Assembly (NCBI RefSeq): GCF_900142545.1
Contig: NZ_FRBF01000001.1
Location: 124,001-188,000, forward strand
Source of the DNA: Fibrobacter sp. UWT2
GTDB taxonomy: Bacteria; Fibrobacterota; Fibrobacteria; Fibrobacterales; Fibrobacteraceae
Direction of reading: 5' to 3'
Length of the DNA stretch: 64,000 bases
Part shown: positions 47,067-62,447 of the stretch, in pieces
How positions within the stretch are numbered: the stretch's first letter is position 1
Layout of the letters: every line of letters begins with the position of its first letter
Made by a program: the position numbers and the translations under genes
Notes under the pieces: generated by a model
Database searches by the model: none
What the model was told of the DNA's origin: nothing
What the model saw: the letters and a program-made list of their open reading frames with translations, nothing else

Positions 47067-48560
47067 ATGTCGTTTTCAATTAAGGGATTTCCCTTTTTTG
47101 CAGGTTTTGTCGCGTTTTTGGGCACCCTCGCCAGTGCGGCAACGATTAACGTAGATATCGGCAAGGAACACCAGCGCATCAGCGGCTTTGGGGCTGCCTC
47201 GGCATGGGCCGGTTCCATCACCGACAAGAATGCCGCCTTCCTTTGGGACTCCACCAGCGGCGCCGGGCTTACGCTGCACCGTATCCGCATCGCTCCGGAT
47301 GGCACCACATCAGAAACGAGTATCGCAAAAAAGGCGAGTGAATACGGAGTCAAAGTTTGGGCTGCCCCATGGATATCCAAATACACTGTAAATTACGACG
47401 GTGACAAGAAGCACCTGGATTTCAATCACGCTCAGGACTGGGCCAACACCATCTTGAAGTTTACGCAAGACATGCGGAAGGCTGGCGTTAATCTATATGC
47501 AATTTCGTCGCAAAACGAGCCCGACGGCACCGGAGACAACCACTACGAACCCGATGAATTGGCACGTTGGGTCGGCGACTACCTTGGCCCCACCCTCGAT
47601 ACCACGGGCATCAAAATCATTGGCACCGAAGCTATTAACTGGTACGGATTCCCCAATTACAAAAAAGCCTTCTTCAACAATCCCGCCGCCCTGAAATACA
47701 CGGACATCTTCGGAACGCACGAATACGGCGGAGACCCGGCGGCTTATCCCGAAATCCACGAAGCCGGCAAGGAATTCTGGGAAACCGAAGTCTATGATCT
47801 TGGAAGTAACAAGGAAGACGTGGGCATGGGAAGTGCTCTCCGCGTTGCAGGCGTAATCCATGACGCCCTGACTATTGCGAACATGAACGCCTGGCATTTC
47901 TGGTGGATTTATTCCTGCAGCGAAGCCAGTTGCGGCAACGGAGCCCTCTGGCCGCAAGGACAAGGCAACCCCGACAATGTGGAGCCTACCAAGCGACTCT
48001 GGGTCATGGGGAACTTCAGCCGCTTCGCGCGACCCGGCTCTTGGAGAATCGACGCTACCAAGAATCCCGAAAGAGATGTAAAGGTCACCGCCTACCGCGA
48101 CTCCCTCAAGACGAAAATCGCAGTCGTCATTCTCAATTCCAAGAATGAGGAGTTCAAGGCGGACTTTGATTTCGGAAACACAAAAATTGGAAGCTTCAAG
48201 CCCTACGTCACCGACGACAATAGCAACCTCAAAGAAGGAACCGAAGTCAAAGTCGACGATACAAAGTGCAGTTTCAGCGTTCCGGCCCGCAGTGCAACGA
48301 CCATCGAATTCATTCTGTGGCAGGAACCAAAGGTGGAACCGCCCGCAGATTCTACAGAGGCTATCGCCTTCGGATTTTCTGCCCCCAAAAGCCTCCAAAG
48401 TACATATAAAGTATTTAGCCCGCTCGGCGCGTTCATCGGCGAATTCCAAGCCGGACATATCGGCGATCTCCGCAACGCCATGACAAACGCAGGCTTAAGC
48501 CGCGGTGTGTATATGGTCAAATGCGGCAATGCGAAAACGCAACATATGATTTTGAAATAG
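47067..48560 (+). CDS. Secreted GH30 family xylanase-like glycoside hydrolase
   Basis: From the ATG at 47067 (SD GGGAGG) it has 497 residues. Signal peptide about 1-23. The GH30 barrel starts NVDIGKEHQRISGFGAASAWAGS; the acid/base Glu is in AISSQNEPDG and the nucleophile Glu in FWETEVYDLG. The side beta domain follows (WVMGNFSRFARPGSWRIDA). A C-terminal module (about 425-497, YKVFSPLGAFIGEFQAGH...GVYMVKCGNAKTQHMILK) resembles type IX-like sorting domains used by Fibrobacter secreted enzymes. Probable glucuronoxylanase or endoxylanase. Confidence 0.88.
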   Translation: MSFSIKGFPFFAGFVAFLGTLASAATINVDIGKEHQRISGFGAASAWAGSITDKNAAFLWDSTSGAGLTLHRIRIAPDGTTSETSIAKKASEYGVKVWAAPWISKYTVNYDGDKKHLDFNHAQDWANTILKFTQDMRKAGVNLYAISSQNEPDGTGDNHYEPDELARWVGDYLGPTLDTTGIKIIGTEAINWYGFPNYKKAFFNNPAALKYTDIFGTHEYGGDPAAYPEIHEAGKEFWETEVYDLGSNKEDVGMGSALRVAGVIHDALTIANMNAWHFWWIYSCSEASCGNGALWPQGQGNPDNVEPTKRLWVMGNFSRFARPGSWRIDATKNPERDVKVTAYRDSLKTKIAVVILNSKNEEFKADFDFGNTKIGSFKPYVTDDNSNLKEGTEVKVDDTKCSFSVPARSATTIEFILWQEPKVEPPADSTEAIAFGFSAPKSLQSTYKVFSPLGAFIGEFQAGHIGDLRNAMTNAGLSRGVYMVKCGNAKTQHMILK

Positions 48561-48630
48561 CCCAATTCAAGATATAGGGTTAGTTAAAGTAAAAAACGCA
48601 GGCTCGATTGAGTCTGCGCTTAATGCTTTA

Positions 48631-48682
48631 GATCCTTCGACGGAGTTTATCCTGAGCTTGTCGAAGGACTCAGGATGACATG
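48631..48682 (+). repeat. REP-like element downstream of the GH30 gene
   Basis: GATCCTTCGACGGAG, GTCGAAGG and CTCAGGATGACA. Shares both ends with 6155-6203 and forms the hairpin CCTTCGAC/GTCGAAGG. It may also terminate carB transcription. Confidence 0.65.
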
Positions 48683-48686
48683 TCGC

Positions 48687-54780
<6,094 letters not shown>

Positions 54781-54784
<4 letters not shown>

Positions 54785-54981
54785 ACGATTCTCATTGCTT
54801 TAGTGTTAAAAACTCTATAAAAATAAAGGCAAAAGCCAAAAGCTTTTGCCAAACGATAAAGACGAATAAAAACGGTAAAAAGGAAAATTTTGTGAAAACC
54901 AGAGAGAGTGGCTTGATTCCGTTGCGAGATTGCTGCAACGGCTGCGCTCATGTGTGCCTCGATGGTTTCCGATATTTTCAT
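54781..54981 (-). CDS. Leader peptide of the carA-pyrG-carB operon (66 residues)
   Basis: The ORF starts MKISETIEAHMSAAVAAISQ with AGGAG 4 nt upstream. Its middle part (FHKIFLFTVFIRLYR) is translated from a U-rich tract. It continues through the terminator hairpin at 54828-54850 and ends in ATGA with carA. This layout matches the pyrL leader of E. coli pyrBI, where UTP level sets whether the ribosome follows RNA polymerase closely enough to disrupt the terminator. The peptide itself has no recognised function. Confidence 0.68.
54828..54850 (-). terminator. Terminator (probable attenuator) inside the car leader ORF
   Basis: In the minus-strand RNA GGCAAAAGC pairs with GCUUUUGCC around UUUUG, then UUUAUUUUUAU follows. 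The hairpin is 9 bp. It lies 44 nt upstream of carA. Confidence 0.7.
54919..54941 (-). promoter_or_regulatory. Hairpin before the U-rich tract in the car leader (possible pause hairpin)
   Basis: CCGTTGC and GCAACGG form a 7-bp stem with a 9-nt loop, upstream of the U-rich stretch (54851-54898) in the leader transcript. It is placed like the pause hairpin of pyrBI. Confidence 0.5.
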
Positions 54982-55159
54982 CGGACTCCTAATGTAGTAA
55001 AAAAGGGGGTGAACCACAAGGTTTTGGATGGAATTTGCCTAACATTTTTTAGTGACTTTTCATAATATGTAAACCAAAATCTTTGAAAACGAGGAAATGT
55101 AAAAACAGGGCGGTTGAATAGCGAAAAATAGAATGTATTTTTATAGTGGAGGGTAGAAA

Positions 55160-56776
55160 ATGATCAAGAGAACAAGTCTGCTTTTTGCCTTAATTTGGGC
55201 ATGCATATATATAGGCTGTGGCGATGATTCCACTTCTGCCACGATCGAAGAAGTTTCACAAGTCACTTCCAGCTCTAGCAACGAAATTATGGACGATCAG
55301 TCGTCCGACTCCTCGAAACCTTCGAGTTCGAGTGTTTCGTCCGGTGAAACTTCTAGTGCGAGCGAACCTGTCGAATCCGGTATTTCGTCTTCAATTCTGA
55401 CATTGCTGCCTAGCGAAGGTGACTTGTTTTGGGAGGGTGGTGCTGCCGGTGCCGGAGGCTTTACGCCGTATTGGTATTATGATTCCACAAAGTTTAAACC
55501 GCTAGATCCTTCCAAGCCGGATGGATGTTTCCAAGTCTATCAAGATTCCCTAATCGGAAACATTACTTCGGAGTTCGAGGAACCATTGTGCGTTGTCAAA
55601 CAAGCCATTTTGGGGCTGGTCGAGAATTTGGTGAATCAGGGTGTTGTCGTCGAAGAAGCGAAGACGGCTGCAGTGCGAAAGCTGTATGAATTTTTTGAAA
55701 TTGACTCCGTACCAAAGAACGATAGTTTGTATGAGTCCGCCTTGGGTTATGCCTTGAGCTCTTTGTTCCCGGTGAATGACAGTGATACCACGATGAGGGT
55801 GAATTTTATTAATGACCTCGCTAATGGCAAAGATTTCAGCAAATCGGATCGGTGCGGATTGGTAGTGAATTCTGCAATGATGATTAAAGTTCCTAACGCT
55901 TATATGGGCACCTCTGTACGTAGTGTGACGTCTGCAATCATTGGAAAATTATGGAAGTATTGCGGAGGTCTTACGGATTGCGATGAGTCAAACAAAGGTG
56001 AATTTAGGAAATACGATTGCGGACCGGATTTCCCAAATTGCATCTATCAAAATAGGGAATATATCTGCACGGGAACGGGATGGACTCTCCCGACAACGCA
56101 GGACTATGAAACTCTCGGCCATGAATGCAAGATGAACAATACGCGTTTCCCAAGTGATTCTACATCGGGAATGGAATATATCTGTTACGAAGGAACATGG
56201 TACAAGTCTACTGATAAATTGGTCGGTAAATTGCCGAAGGAATACTTCTTTAACGAAAACATTAGCTACGGCACCATGGAAGATTCCAGAGACGGACATG
56301 TGTACAAGACGGTTGAGTACGATGGCCTGACGTGGATGGCCGAAAATATCAACTATTATACTGAAACCGATTCGGCAATAAAGAATTATAGCAAGTGCTC
56401 TCAAAGTATCAAGTGCGATTACGGACGCTTCTACAATGTGGAGGCTGCCTTGAGCGCGTGTCCCGAAGGCTGGCGCTTGCCCAAGAAAGAGGAACTTGAG
56501 AAATGGATTGATATGGAGTATGTGGTACGTCAAAAATTCTTGCCGAAACTCTTTTCTAAACTGTCGGGAGTGCGTGATGCGTCCGATGAATTTGGCTTGT
56601 CCCTTTTGGCGACGATTACGGTTGACCCGTACGGATGGGACGAAACCTCGGGGTATGGAGTTTTCTGGGTAGAAGGCCGGTCCTACATACGTATTACGGA
56701 TAATATCATCTATTTTCAAGATAAAATAGATCCCCGTGAAGCGGGCGAGTTTATCCCGGTCCGTTGTGTCAAGTAA
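55160..56776 (+). CDS. Lipoprotein with the Fibrobacter major paralogous domain (TIGR02145)
   Basis: It has 538 residues. Signal LLFALIWACIYIGCGDD with lipid Cys20. A Ser-rich linker (about 28-75) leads to an uncharacterised middle region with several Cys. The C-terminal domain (about 375-538) begins DGHVYKTVEYDGLTWMAENINYYTETD and ends GEFIPVRCVK, with ACPEGWRLPKKEELEKWI between: the hallmark of TIGR02145, expanded in Fibrobacter. Function of the domain is not established; surface display is likely. Confidence 0.88.
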   Translation: MIKRTSLLFALIWACIYIGCGDDSTSATIEEVSQVTSSSSNEIMDDQSSDSSKPSSSSVSSGETSSASEPVESGISSSILTLLPSEGDLFWEGGAAGAGGFTPYWYYDSTKFKPLDPSKPDGCFQVYQDSLIGNITSEFEEPLCVVKQAILGLVENLVNQGVVVEEAKTAAVRKLYEFFEIDSVPKNDSLYESALGYALSSLFPVNDSDTTMRVNFINDLANGKDFSKSDRCGLVVNSAMMIKVPNAYMGTSVRSVTSAIIGKLWKYCGGLTDCDESNKGEFRKYDCGPDFPNCIYQNREYICTGTGWTLPTTQDYETLGHECKMNNTRFPSDSTSGMEYICYEGTWYKSTDKLVGKLPKEYFFNENISYGTMEDSRDGHVYKTVEYDGLTWMAENINYYTETDSAIKNYSKCSQSIKCDYGRFYNVEAALSACPEGWRLPKKEELEKWIDMEYVVRQKFLPKLFSKLSGVRDASDEFGLSLLATITVDPYGWDETSGYGVFWVEGRSYIRITDNIIYFQDKIDPREAGEFIPVRCVK

Positions 56777-56845
56777 AAATGACCTGTGAATCGTCAGAAA
56801 ATTGACGGAATAAAGCTGATTTTGCTATATTTGCAGTCCACAAAT

Positions 56846-56919
56846 GCTCGAGTAGCTCAGTTGGATAGAGCAATTGCCTTCTAAGCAATGGGTCGTGGGT
56901 TCGAATCCCGCCTCGAGTA
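56846..56919 (+). tRNA. tRNA-Arg, anticodon TCT
   Basis: 74 nt. Acceptor GCTCGAG/CTCGAGT with G-U at the first pair, D arm GCTC...GAGC, anticodon arm ATTGC-CTTCTAA-GCAAT (anticodon TCT), T arm GTGGG-TTCGAAT-CCCGC, discriminator A. CCA is not encoded. The promoter TTGACG-N18-TATATT is just upstream. Confidence 0.97.
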
Positions 56920-56921
56920 TG

Positions 56922-56956
56922 AATAGCCTAGACACCTTTACGGTGTCTAGGCTATT
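56922..56956 (+). terminator. Terminator of the tRNA-Arg gene
   Basis: A perfect 15-bp stem (AATAGCCTAGACACC / GGTGTCTAGGCTATT) with loop TTTAC, followed by TATTTTTG. It starts three bases after the tRNA. Confidence 0.95.
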
Positions 56957-56974
56957 TATTTTTGTAGGAGGGAG

Positions 56975-57077
56975 CGAACCCGAAGGGTTCGACCTCTGCG
57001 TAAGGCGAACGCAGCGACCGAGCTTGCTCGGGCATTGCTGAGCCGTAGCAGAGGCTACAAAGCACGTAGTGCTTTGT
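56975..57077. repeat. Multi-hairpin intergenic element
   Basis: Nested perfect stems: CGAACCC/GGGTTCG (56975-56991), CCTCTGC/GCAGAGG (56993-56999 with 57048-57054) enclosing CCGAGC/GCTCGG (57018-57031), and ACAAAGCAC/GTGCTTTGT (57057-57077). There is no ORF. It could be a mobile palindromic repeat or a structured RNA. Confidence 0.6.
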
Positions 57078-57118
57078 GAGTCCCGCCGTTAAGAATCAAA
57101 AAAATCATACACAAAAAA

Positions 57119-57143
57119 ACGTCCGGTTCAAAGAACCGGGCGT
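57119..57143 (-). terminator. Terminator of groES-groEL
   Basis: On the minus strand ACGCCCGGTTC pairs with GAACCGGACGT and is followed by TTTTTTT. Confidence 0.85.
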
Positions 57144-57170
57144 CCATAAGGAGTAGAATCTAGGGGCCGA

Positions 57171-58817
<1,647 letters not shown>

Positions 58818-58835
58818 TTATTTAAAATTTTTGAG

Positions 58836-58931
58836 TAGGAAGTTTGAAGTAGGAAGTTAGAAGTGTAATAATCGCGGCTTCGCCGCCTAACTAGACCTGT
58901 CTACCGTCTACTTCCTACTGTCTACTAACCA
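58836..58931. repeat. Inverted-repeat element between groES and groEL
   Basis: AGTAGGAAGT occurs twice at the left (TAGGAAGTTTGAAGTAGGAAGT) and ACTTCCTACT at the right, with a central hairpin GCGGCTTCGCCGC (58874-58886). CTAACCACTAC ends it, like the spacer at 44957-44990. Confidence 0.65.
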
Positions 58932-59213
58932 CTACAGAGTAGCGATGACGTCGGATTCCTTCACGATCAGGTAGTTTTCGCCATCGACGGAGACTTCCGT
59001 TCCGCTGTACTTGCCGTAAAGCACCACGTCGCCGACCTTGACTTCCATGGCGACGAGTTCGCCCTTGTCGTTCTTGCGACCCGGGCCCACGGCCACGACC
59101 TTACCCTGCATCGGCTTTTCCTTGGCGTTGTCCGGGATAAAGAGACCCGAGGAGGTCTTCTGTTCGGCTTCTGCCGGCTTGACGACGATTCGATCTGCAA
59201 GAGGCTTAATCAT
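58932..59213 (-). CDS. groS: Co-chaperonin GroES
   Basis: A 93-residue protein starting [34 protein letters not shown], with [13 protein letters not shown] and [15 protein letters not shown] typical of GroES. The ATG at 59213 has SD AAGGAAAA; the longer frame to 59285 is rejected because the family starts here. It caps the GroEL ring. Confidence 0.97.
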   Translation of the reverse strand: MIKPLADRIVVKPAEAEQKTSSGLFIPDNAKEKPMQGKVVAVGPGRKNDKGELVAMEVKVGDVVLYGKYSGTEVSVDGENYLIVKESDVIATL

Positions 59214-59277
59214 TTTCACTTTTCCTTTTTTACGGGTGGTTTCGCACCCAATGTTTGAACTGTTTTGCCCAAATTGG

Positions 59278-59294
59278 TAGTCCAACTTGGACTA
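59278..59294. promoter_or_regulatory. Palindrome TAGTCCAA-C-TTGGACTA upstream of groES
   Basis: Perfect 8-bp arms around one base, about 65 bp upstream of the groES ATG. It is not the CIRCE element bound by HrcA. It may be a different heat-shock operator or the start of the mRNA leader. Confidence 0.5.
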
Positions 59295-59740
59295 TTTATT
59301 TTGTTTCGCCCTAGAGTAAGCAATTTCTGTGCCAAGTTCTATTGGTGGGCGATTTGTGTCTATTTTGGTGTTTTTAGGCGTCTTACAGTATCGTTTTGAA
59401 ACGTTTTTGGAGGCTTTTAAGGCTTTAAGGAGGTTGTGTTTTAATTTGAAACAAATCGTTTTGCTTGTGACGGGTTTACGGGCGATTCCGTAATTGTCCA
59501 CACTTGACTGCATTAATGAAGAAATGTGGACTTTTTATTTTTATTACAATTTTTAAAAATGCCAAATTGTCTAGAAAATTTTTAAAATAATGTGGACTTT
59601 TTATAGATTTTTTGATTATATTTAGAAAAGGAATTGCTGTAGAGTCTTGTTGTCTAAAGACTACAAATAAGAATAATTTGCGTTCTGTTTTGAACTTTTA
59701 GAAATAGATTAGCAGTAAGGCCATAGAAAATGGAGTTTAT
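59295..59740 (+). other. AT-rich intergenic region with repeated TGTGGAC motif before the PL11 gene
   Basis: No credible gene. AATGTGGACTTTTTAT occurs twice (59523-59538 and 59589-59604), and the inverse GTCCACA lies at 59496-59502. TATATTT at 59617-59623 is a likely -10, leaving a leader of about 110 nt for the PL11 gene. The repeats may bind a regulator of pectin use. Confidence 0.55.
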
Positions 59741-62380
59741 ATGGGTATTGGTTTAAAAACATCGACAATTTTTGCAGGAGTCGCGCTAGCGTTTGGGCTT
59801 GCTTCTCCGGCTTTTTCTGCTAACCGCCAGATGGAAAATCTTTCGCGCGGTCTTGCTGTCACGAACACGGGCAAGGGTGTGCTCGTGAGTTGGCGCCTTT
59901 TGGGTACTGACGCTCCGGACGTGGAGTTCAATCTCTACCGCGATGGTGAGAAAATTGCTTCCGTTGGTAAGACGGGTGGCACGAACTACCTGGACGCCGC
60001 CGGCAAGACAACTTCCAAATATACGGTCGCGGCGGTAGTTGGCGGCAAGGAAGGTGCCAAGCAGGGTGTTTCCGTGGTGCTCGACAAGACGGTCTCCAAC
60101 AGCGGAAAGTCTTTCCCGTATAAGACTATTAAACTGGAAGTCCCCGCGGCACAGACAATGCCCGACGGCGAAAAATGCACGTACACTCCCAATGACGTGA
60201 GTACGGCCGACCTCGACGGCGACGGCGAATACGAACTGATTTTGAAGTGGGATCCGTCTAACGCTCACGACAACTCGCAGACGGGCTATACGGGTACGGT
60301 ATTCATCGATGCCTACAAGCTCGACGGTACGCGCCTTTGGCGTATTGACCTCGGTAAGAATATTCGCGCGGGCGCACACTACACGCAGTTCCAGGTCTTT
60401 GATTACGATGGCGACGGCAAGGCCGAGATGATCGTGAAGACTGCCGACGGCACGATTGACGGTACGGGCAAGGCGATTGGCGACAAGTCAAAGGATTACC
60501 GCGACGCGAGTGGTACGATTCTTAAAGGCCCTGAATACCTGACTGTTTTCCGCGGTGTTGACGGTGCAGCGATTTCGACCGTTACGTACGAACCGAGCCG
60601 AGACATCAACCAGCACGTGAAGGGCAAGGATGCCCATGGCTACTGGGGCGATAACTACGGCAACCGCTGTGAACGCTACTTGGCTGCAACGGGTTATCTG
60701 GACGGAGTACACCCGAGTGCAATCTTTGCACGCGGTTATTATAGCTCATCTTATGTGGCCGCTTACGATTTTGACGGAAAAGATTTGAAACTCCGCTGGC
60801 TCCACAAGTCGGAATATCCGGGCCAGGGCCTGTACGGCGAAGGAAACCACAGCCTTCAGGCGGTGGACCTTGACGGTGACGGCTACGACGAAATCTTCTT
60901 CGGGGCAGCAGCCTTGAACCACGATGGAACGCTGCGTTACCGCACGGGCCTCGGTCATGGCGATGCCCATCACATCGGTGATCTGGATCCGGATCTTCCG
61001 GGTCTTGAATCCTGGGACGTGCACGAACACAAGGATGCCCAGTACACCGAAGAAATGCGCGCCAATGATGGCAAGATTATTTGGGGCACTCCGCAGCCAT
61101 CTGCCGAAGGTGTCGATAATGGTCGTGGCATGGCTGCAGACGTTGATTCTGAATATCGTGGCTATGAAATGTGGTCTGCAAAGGGTGGTGGAATGAAGAC
61201 TGCTAAGGGCAAACTCATTGGAACGCCTGCAGTGTCTCAGAACTTCCGCATTTATTTTGACGGCGATGAGTATGATGAACTCTTGGACGGCGCTTTTGTG
61301 ACCAAGTTCAATTCTTCGTCAAAAAAATCTGAAACTTATTTCGATGGTCCATCTGCCCTCGGTGTTACCGGTTGCAATGGCACCAAGAATACGCCGAGCC
61401 TTGTGGCCGACCTCTTTGGCGACTGGCGCGAAGAAATGGTAGTGCGTAGCGAAAAGGATCCGACGTTGCTGTACATCGTTTCGACCCCGGTAGAAAGCAA
61501 ACTTCGAGTCTACACGCTGATGCACGATGCCACCTACCGCACGGCGGTTGCGTCTCAAAATACGGCCTATAACCAGCCGTCGCACCTGGGCTACTACTTG
61601 CCCGACATGGTAAAGTCGCTCAAGCAGCCGAGCATCTTCGTAGTGGGCGAGGACCCGACTCCTGCCGACACAACCCCGGTGGTGAACAGCGGCAAGTCCG
61701 AACTGGATGCCTCTACCCCGAAGGATGGCAAGGGCTGGACTCAGAGCGAAAACGAAGGCTTCCTCAAGAACGGCTACTATAACTTTGACAATGCGCTTTC
61801 GAGCTACGGCACTTGGGAAATCTTCTCGAAGACCGAGGCGAAGACGACGCTTACGGTGCGCTTCACGAACGGTGGGACTACCTCCCGCAATATGGCGGTT
61901 ACCGTAAATGGCGCTTCTGCCGGCACGATTAGCTTCCCCTCGACAGATGCCTCCTGGACGACTTATTCCGAGGCGAAGATCGATGTGAAGATTGTCGCTG
62001 GCGTGAACACGATTACGTTTACCTCGATGACGAGTGATGGCGGCCCGAACGTCGATATGTTCACCTTCGGTATCGATGGTGTAGAACTCTATGATGGTAC
62101 GCAGAAGATTGATAATCCGACGGCACTTGCGGTAATTCCGTTCAAGAGCGGTGTCTCCTTCAATTCTTCTACGGGCGTGCTCTTTACGCCCAAGGCTGGC
62201 TTTGCGGAAGTCTACTTCTACGATATGTCCGGTGCAATGCGCATGGGGGTGTCGCGGAACGTGAATGCAGGCTCTACGACGATTTCGCTTGATCGCGAAA
62301 TGCTTCCGAAGGGAACTTATCTCGTTAAGGTAATGCTTGACGGAAAGGCTGTTTCGACGAAGAAATTCTCGAAGCTATAA
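59741..62380 (+). CDS. Secreted PL11 rhamnogalacturonan lyase with CBM35-like module
   Basis: An 879-residue protein. Signal peptide about 1-27 (IFAGVALAFGLASPAFSAN). The PL11 domain (about 28-625) starts RQMENLSRGLAVTNTGKGVLVSWRLLGTD and has the repeated calcium-binding loops DLDGDGEYELILKWD, DYDGDGKAEMIVKTADG and DLDGDGYDEIFFGAAALNHDG of the eight-bladed propeller. A CBM35-like module follows (about 645-780, GWTQSENEGFLKNGYYNFDN...NGGTTSRNMAV), then a C-terminal sorting-like module. It cleaves the rhamnogalacturonan I backbone. The CE12 gene follows. Confidence 0.93.
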   Translation: MGIGLKTSTIFAGVALAFGLASPAFSANRQMENLSRGLAVTNTGKGVLVSWRLLGTDAPDVEFNLYRDGEKIASVGKTGGTNYLDAAGKTTSKYTVAAVVGGKEGAKQGVSVVLDKTVSNSGKSFPYKTIKLEVPAAQTMPDGEKCTYTPNDVSTADLDGDGEYELILKWDPSNAHDNSQTGYTGTVFIDAYKLDGTRLWRIDLGKNIRAGAHYTQFQVFDYDGDGKAEMIVKTADGTIDGTGKAIGDKSKDYRDASGTILKGPEYLTVFRGVDGAAISTVTYEPSRDINQHVKGKDAHGYWGDNYGNRCERYLAATGYLDGVHPSAIFARGYYSSSYVAAYDFDGKDLKLRWLHKSEYPGQGLYGEGNHSLQAVDLDGDGYDEIFFGAAALNHDGTLRYRTGLGHGDAHHIGDLDPDLPGLESWDVHEHKDAQYTEEMRANDGKIIWGTPQPSAEGVDNGRGMAADVDSEYRGYEMWSAKGGGMKTAKGKLIGTPAVSQNFRIYFDGDEYDELLDGAFVTKFNSSSKKSETYFDGPSALGVTGCNGTKNTPSLVADLFGDWREEMVVRSEKDPTLLYIVSTPVESKLRVYTLMHDATYRTAVASQNTAYNQPSHLGYYLPDMVKSLKQPSIFVVGEDPTPADTTPVVNSGKSELDASTPKDGKGWTQSENEGFLKNGYYNFDNALSSYGTWEIFSKTEAKTTLTVRFTNGGTTSRNMAVTVNGASAGTISFPSTDASWTTYSEAKIDVKIVAGVNTITFTSMTSDGGPNVDMFTFGIDGVELYDGTQKIDNPTALAVIPFKSGVSFNSSTGVLFTPKAGFAEVYFYDMSGAMRMGVSRNVNAGSTTISLDREMLPKGTYLVKVMLDGKAVSTKKFSKL

Positions 62381-62390
62381 ACACCTCACT

Positions 62391-62430
62391 GCCTAGCCTT
62401 GGTCTTTCGAATGTTGGACCGGGGCTAGGC
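62391..62430 (+). terminator. Terminator between the PL11 and CE12 genes
   Basis: GCCTAGCC...GGTC pairs with GACC...GGCTAGGC, followed by GATTTTTGG. Confidence 0.8.
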
Positions 62431-62447
62431 GATTTTTGGTTTTGGTT

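Noticed and set aside
59214-59300. CIRCE element (HrcA operator) upstream of groES
   Set aside because: Looked for the TTAGCACTC-N9-GAGTGCTAA pattern and did not find it; another palindrome is present instead.
59292-59513. Small minus-strand open frame before groES
   Set aside because: Basic, low-complexity peptide in an AT-rich spacer, no SD, and it contains part of the groES palindrome.
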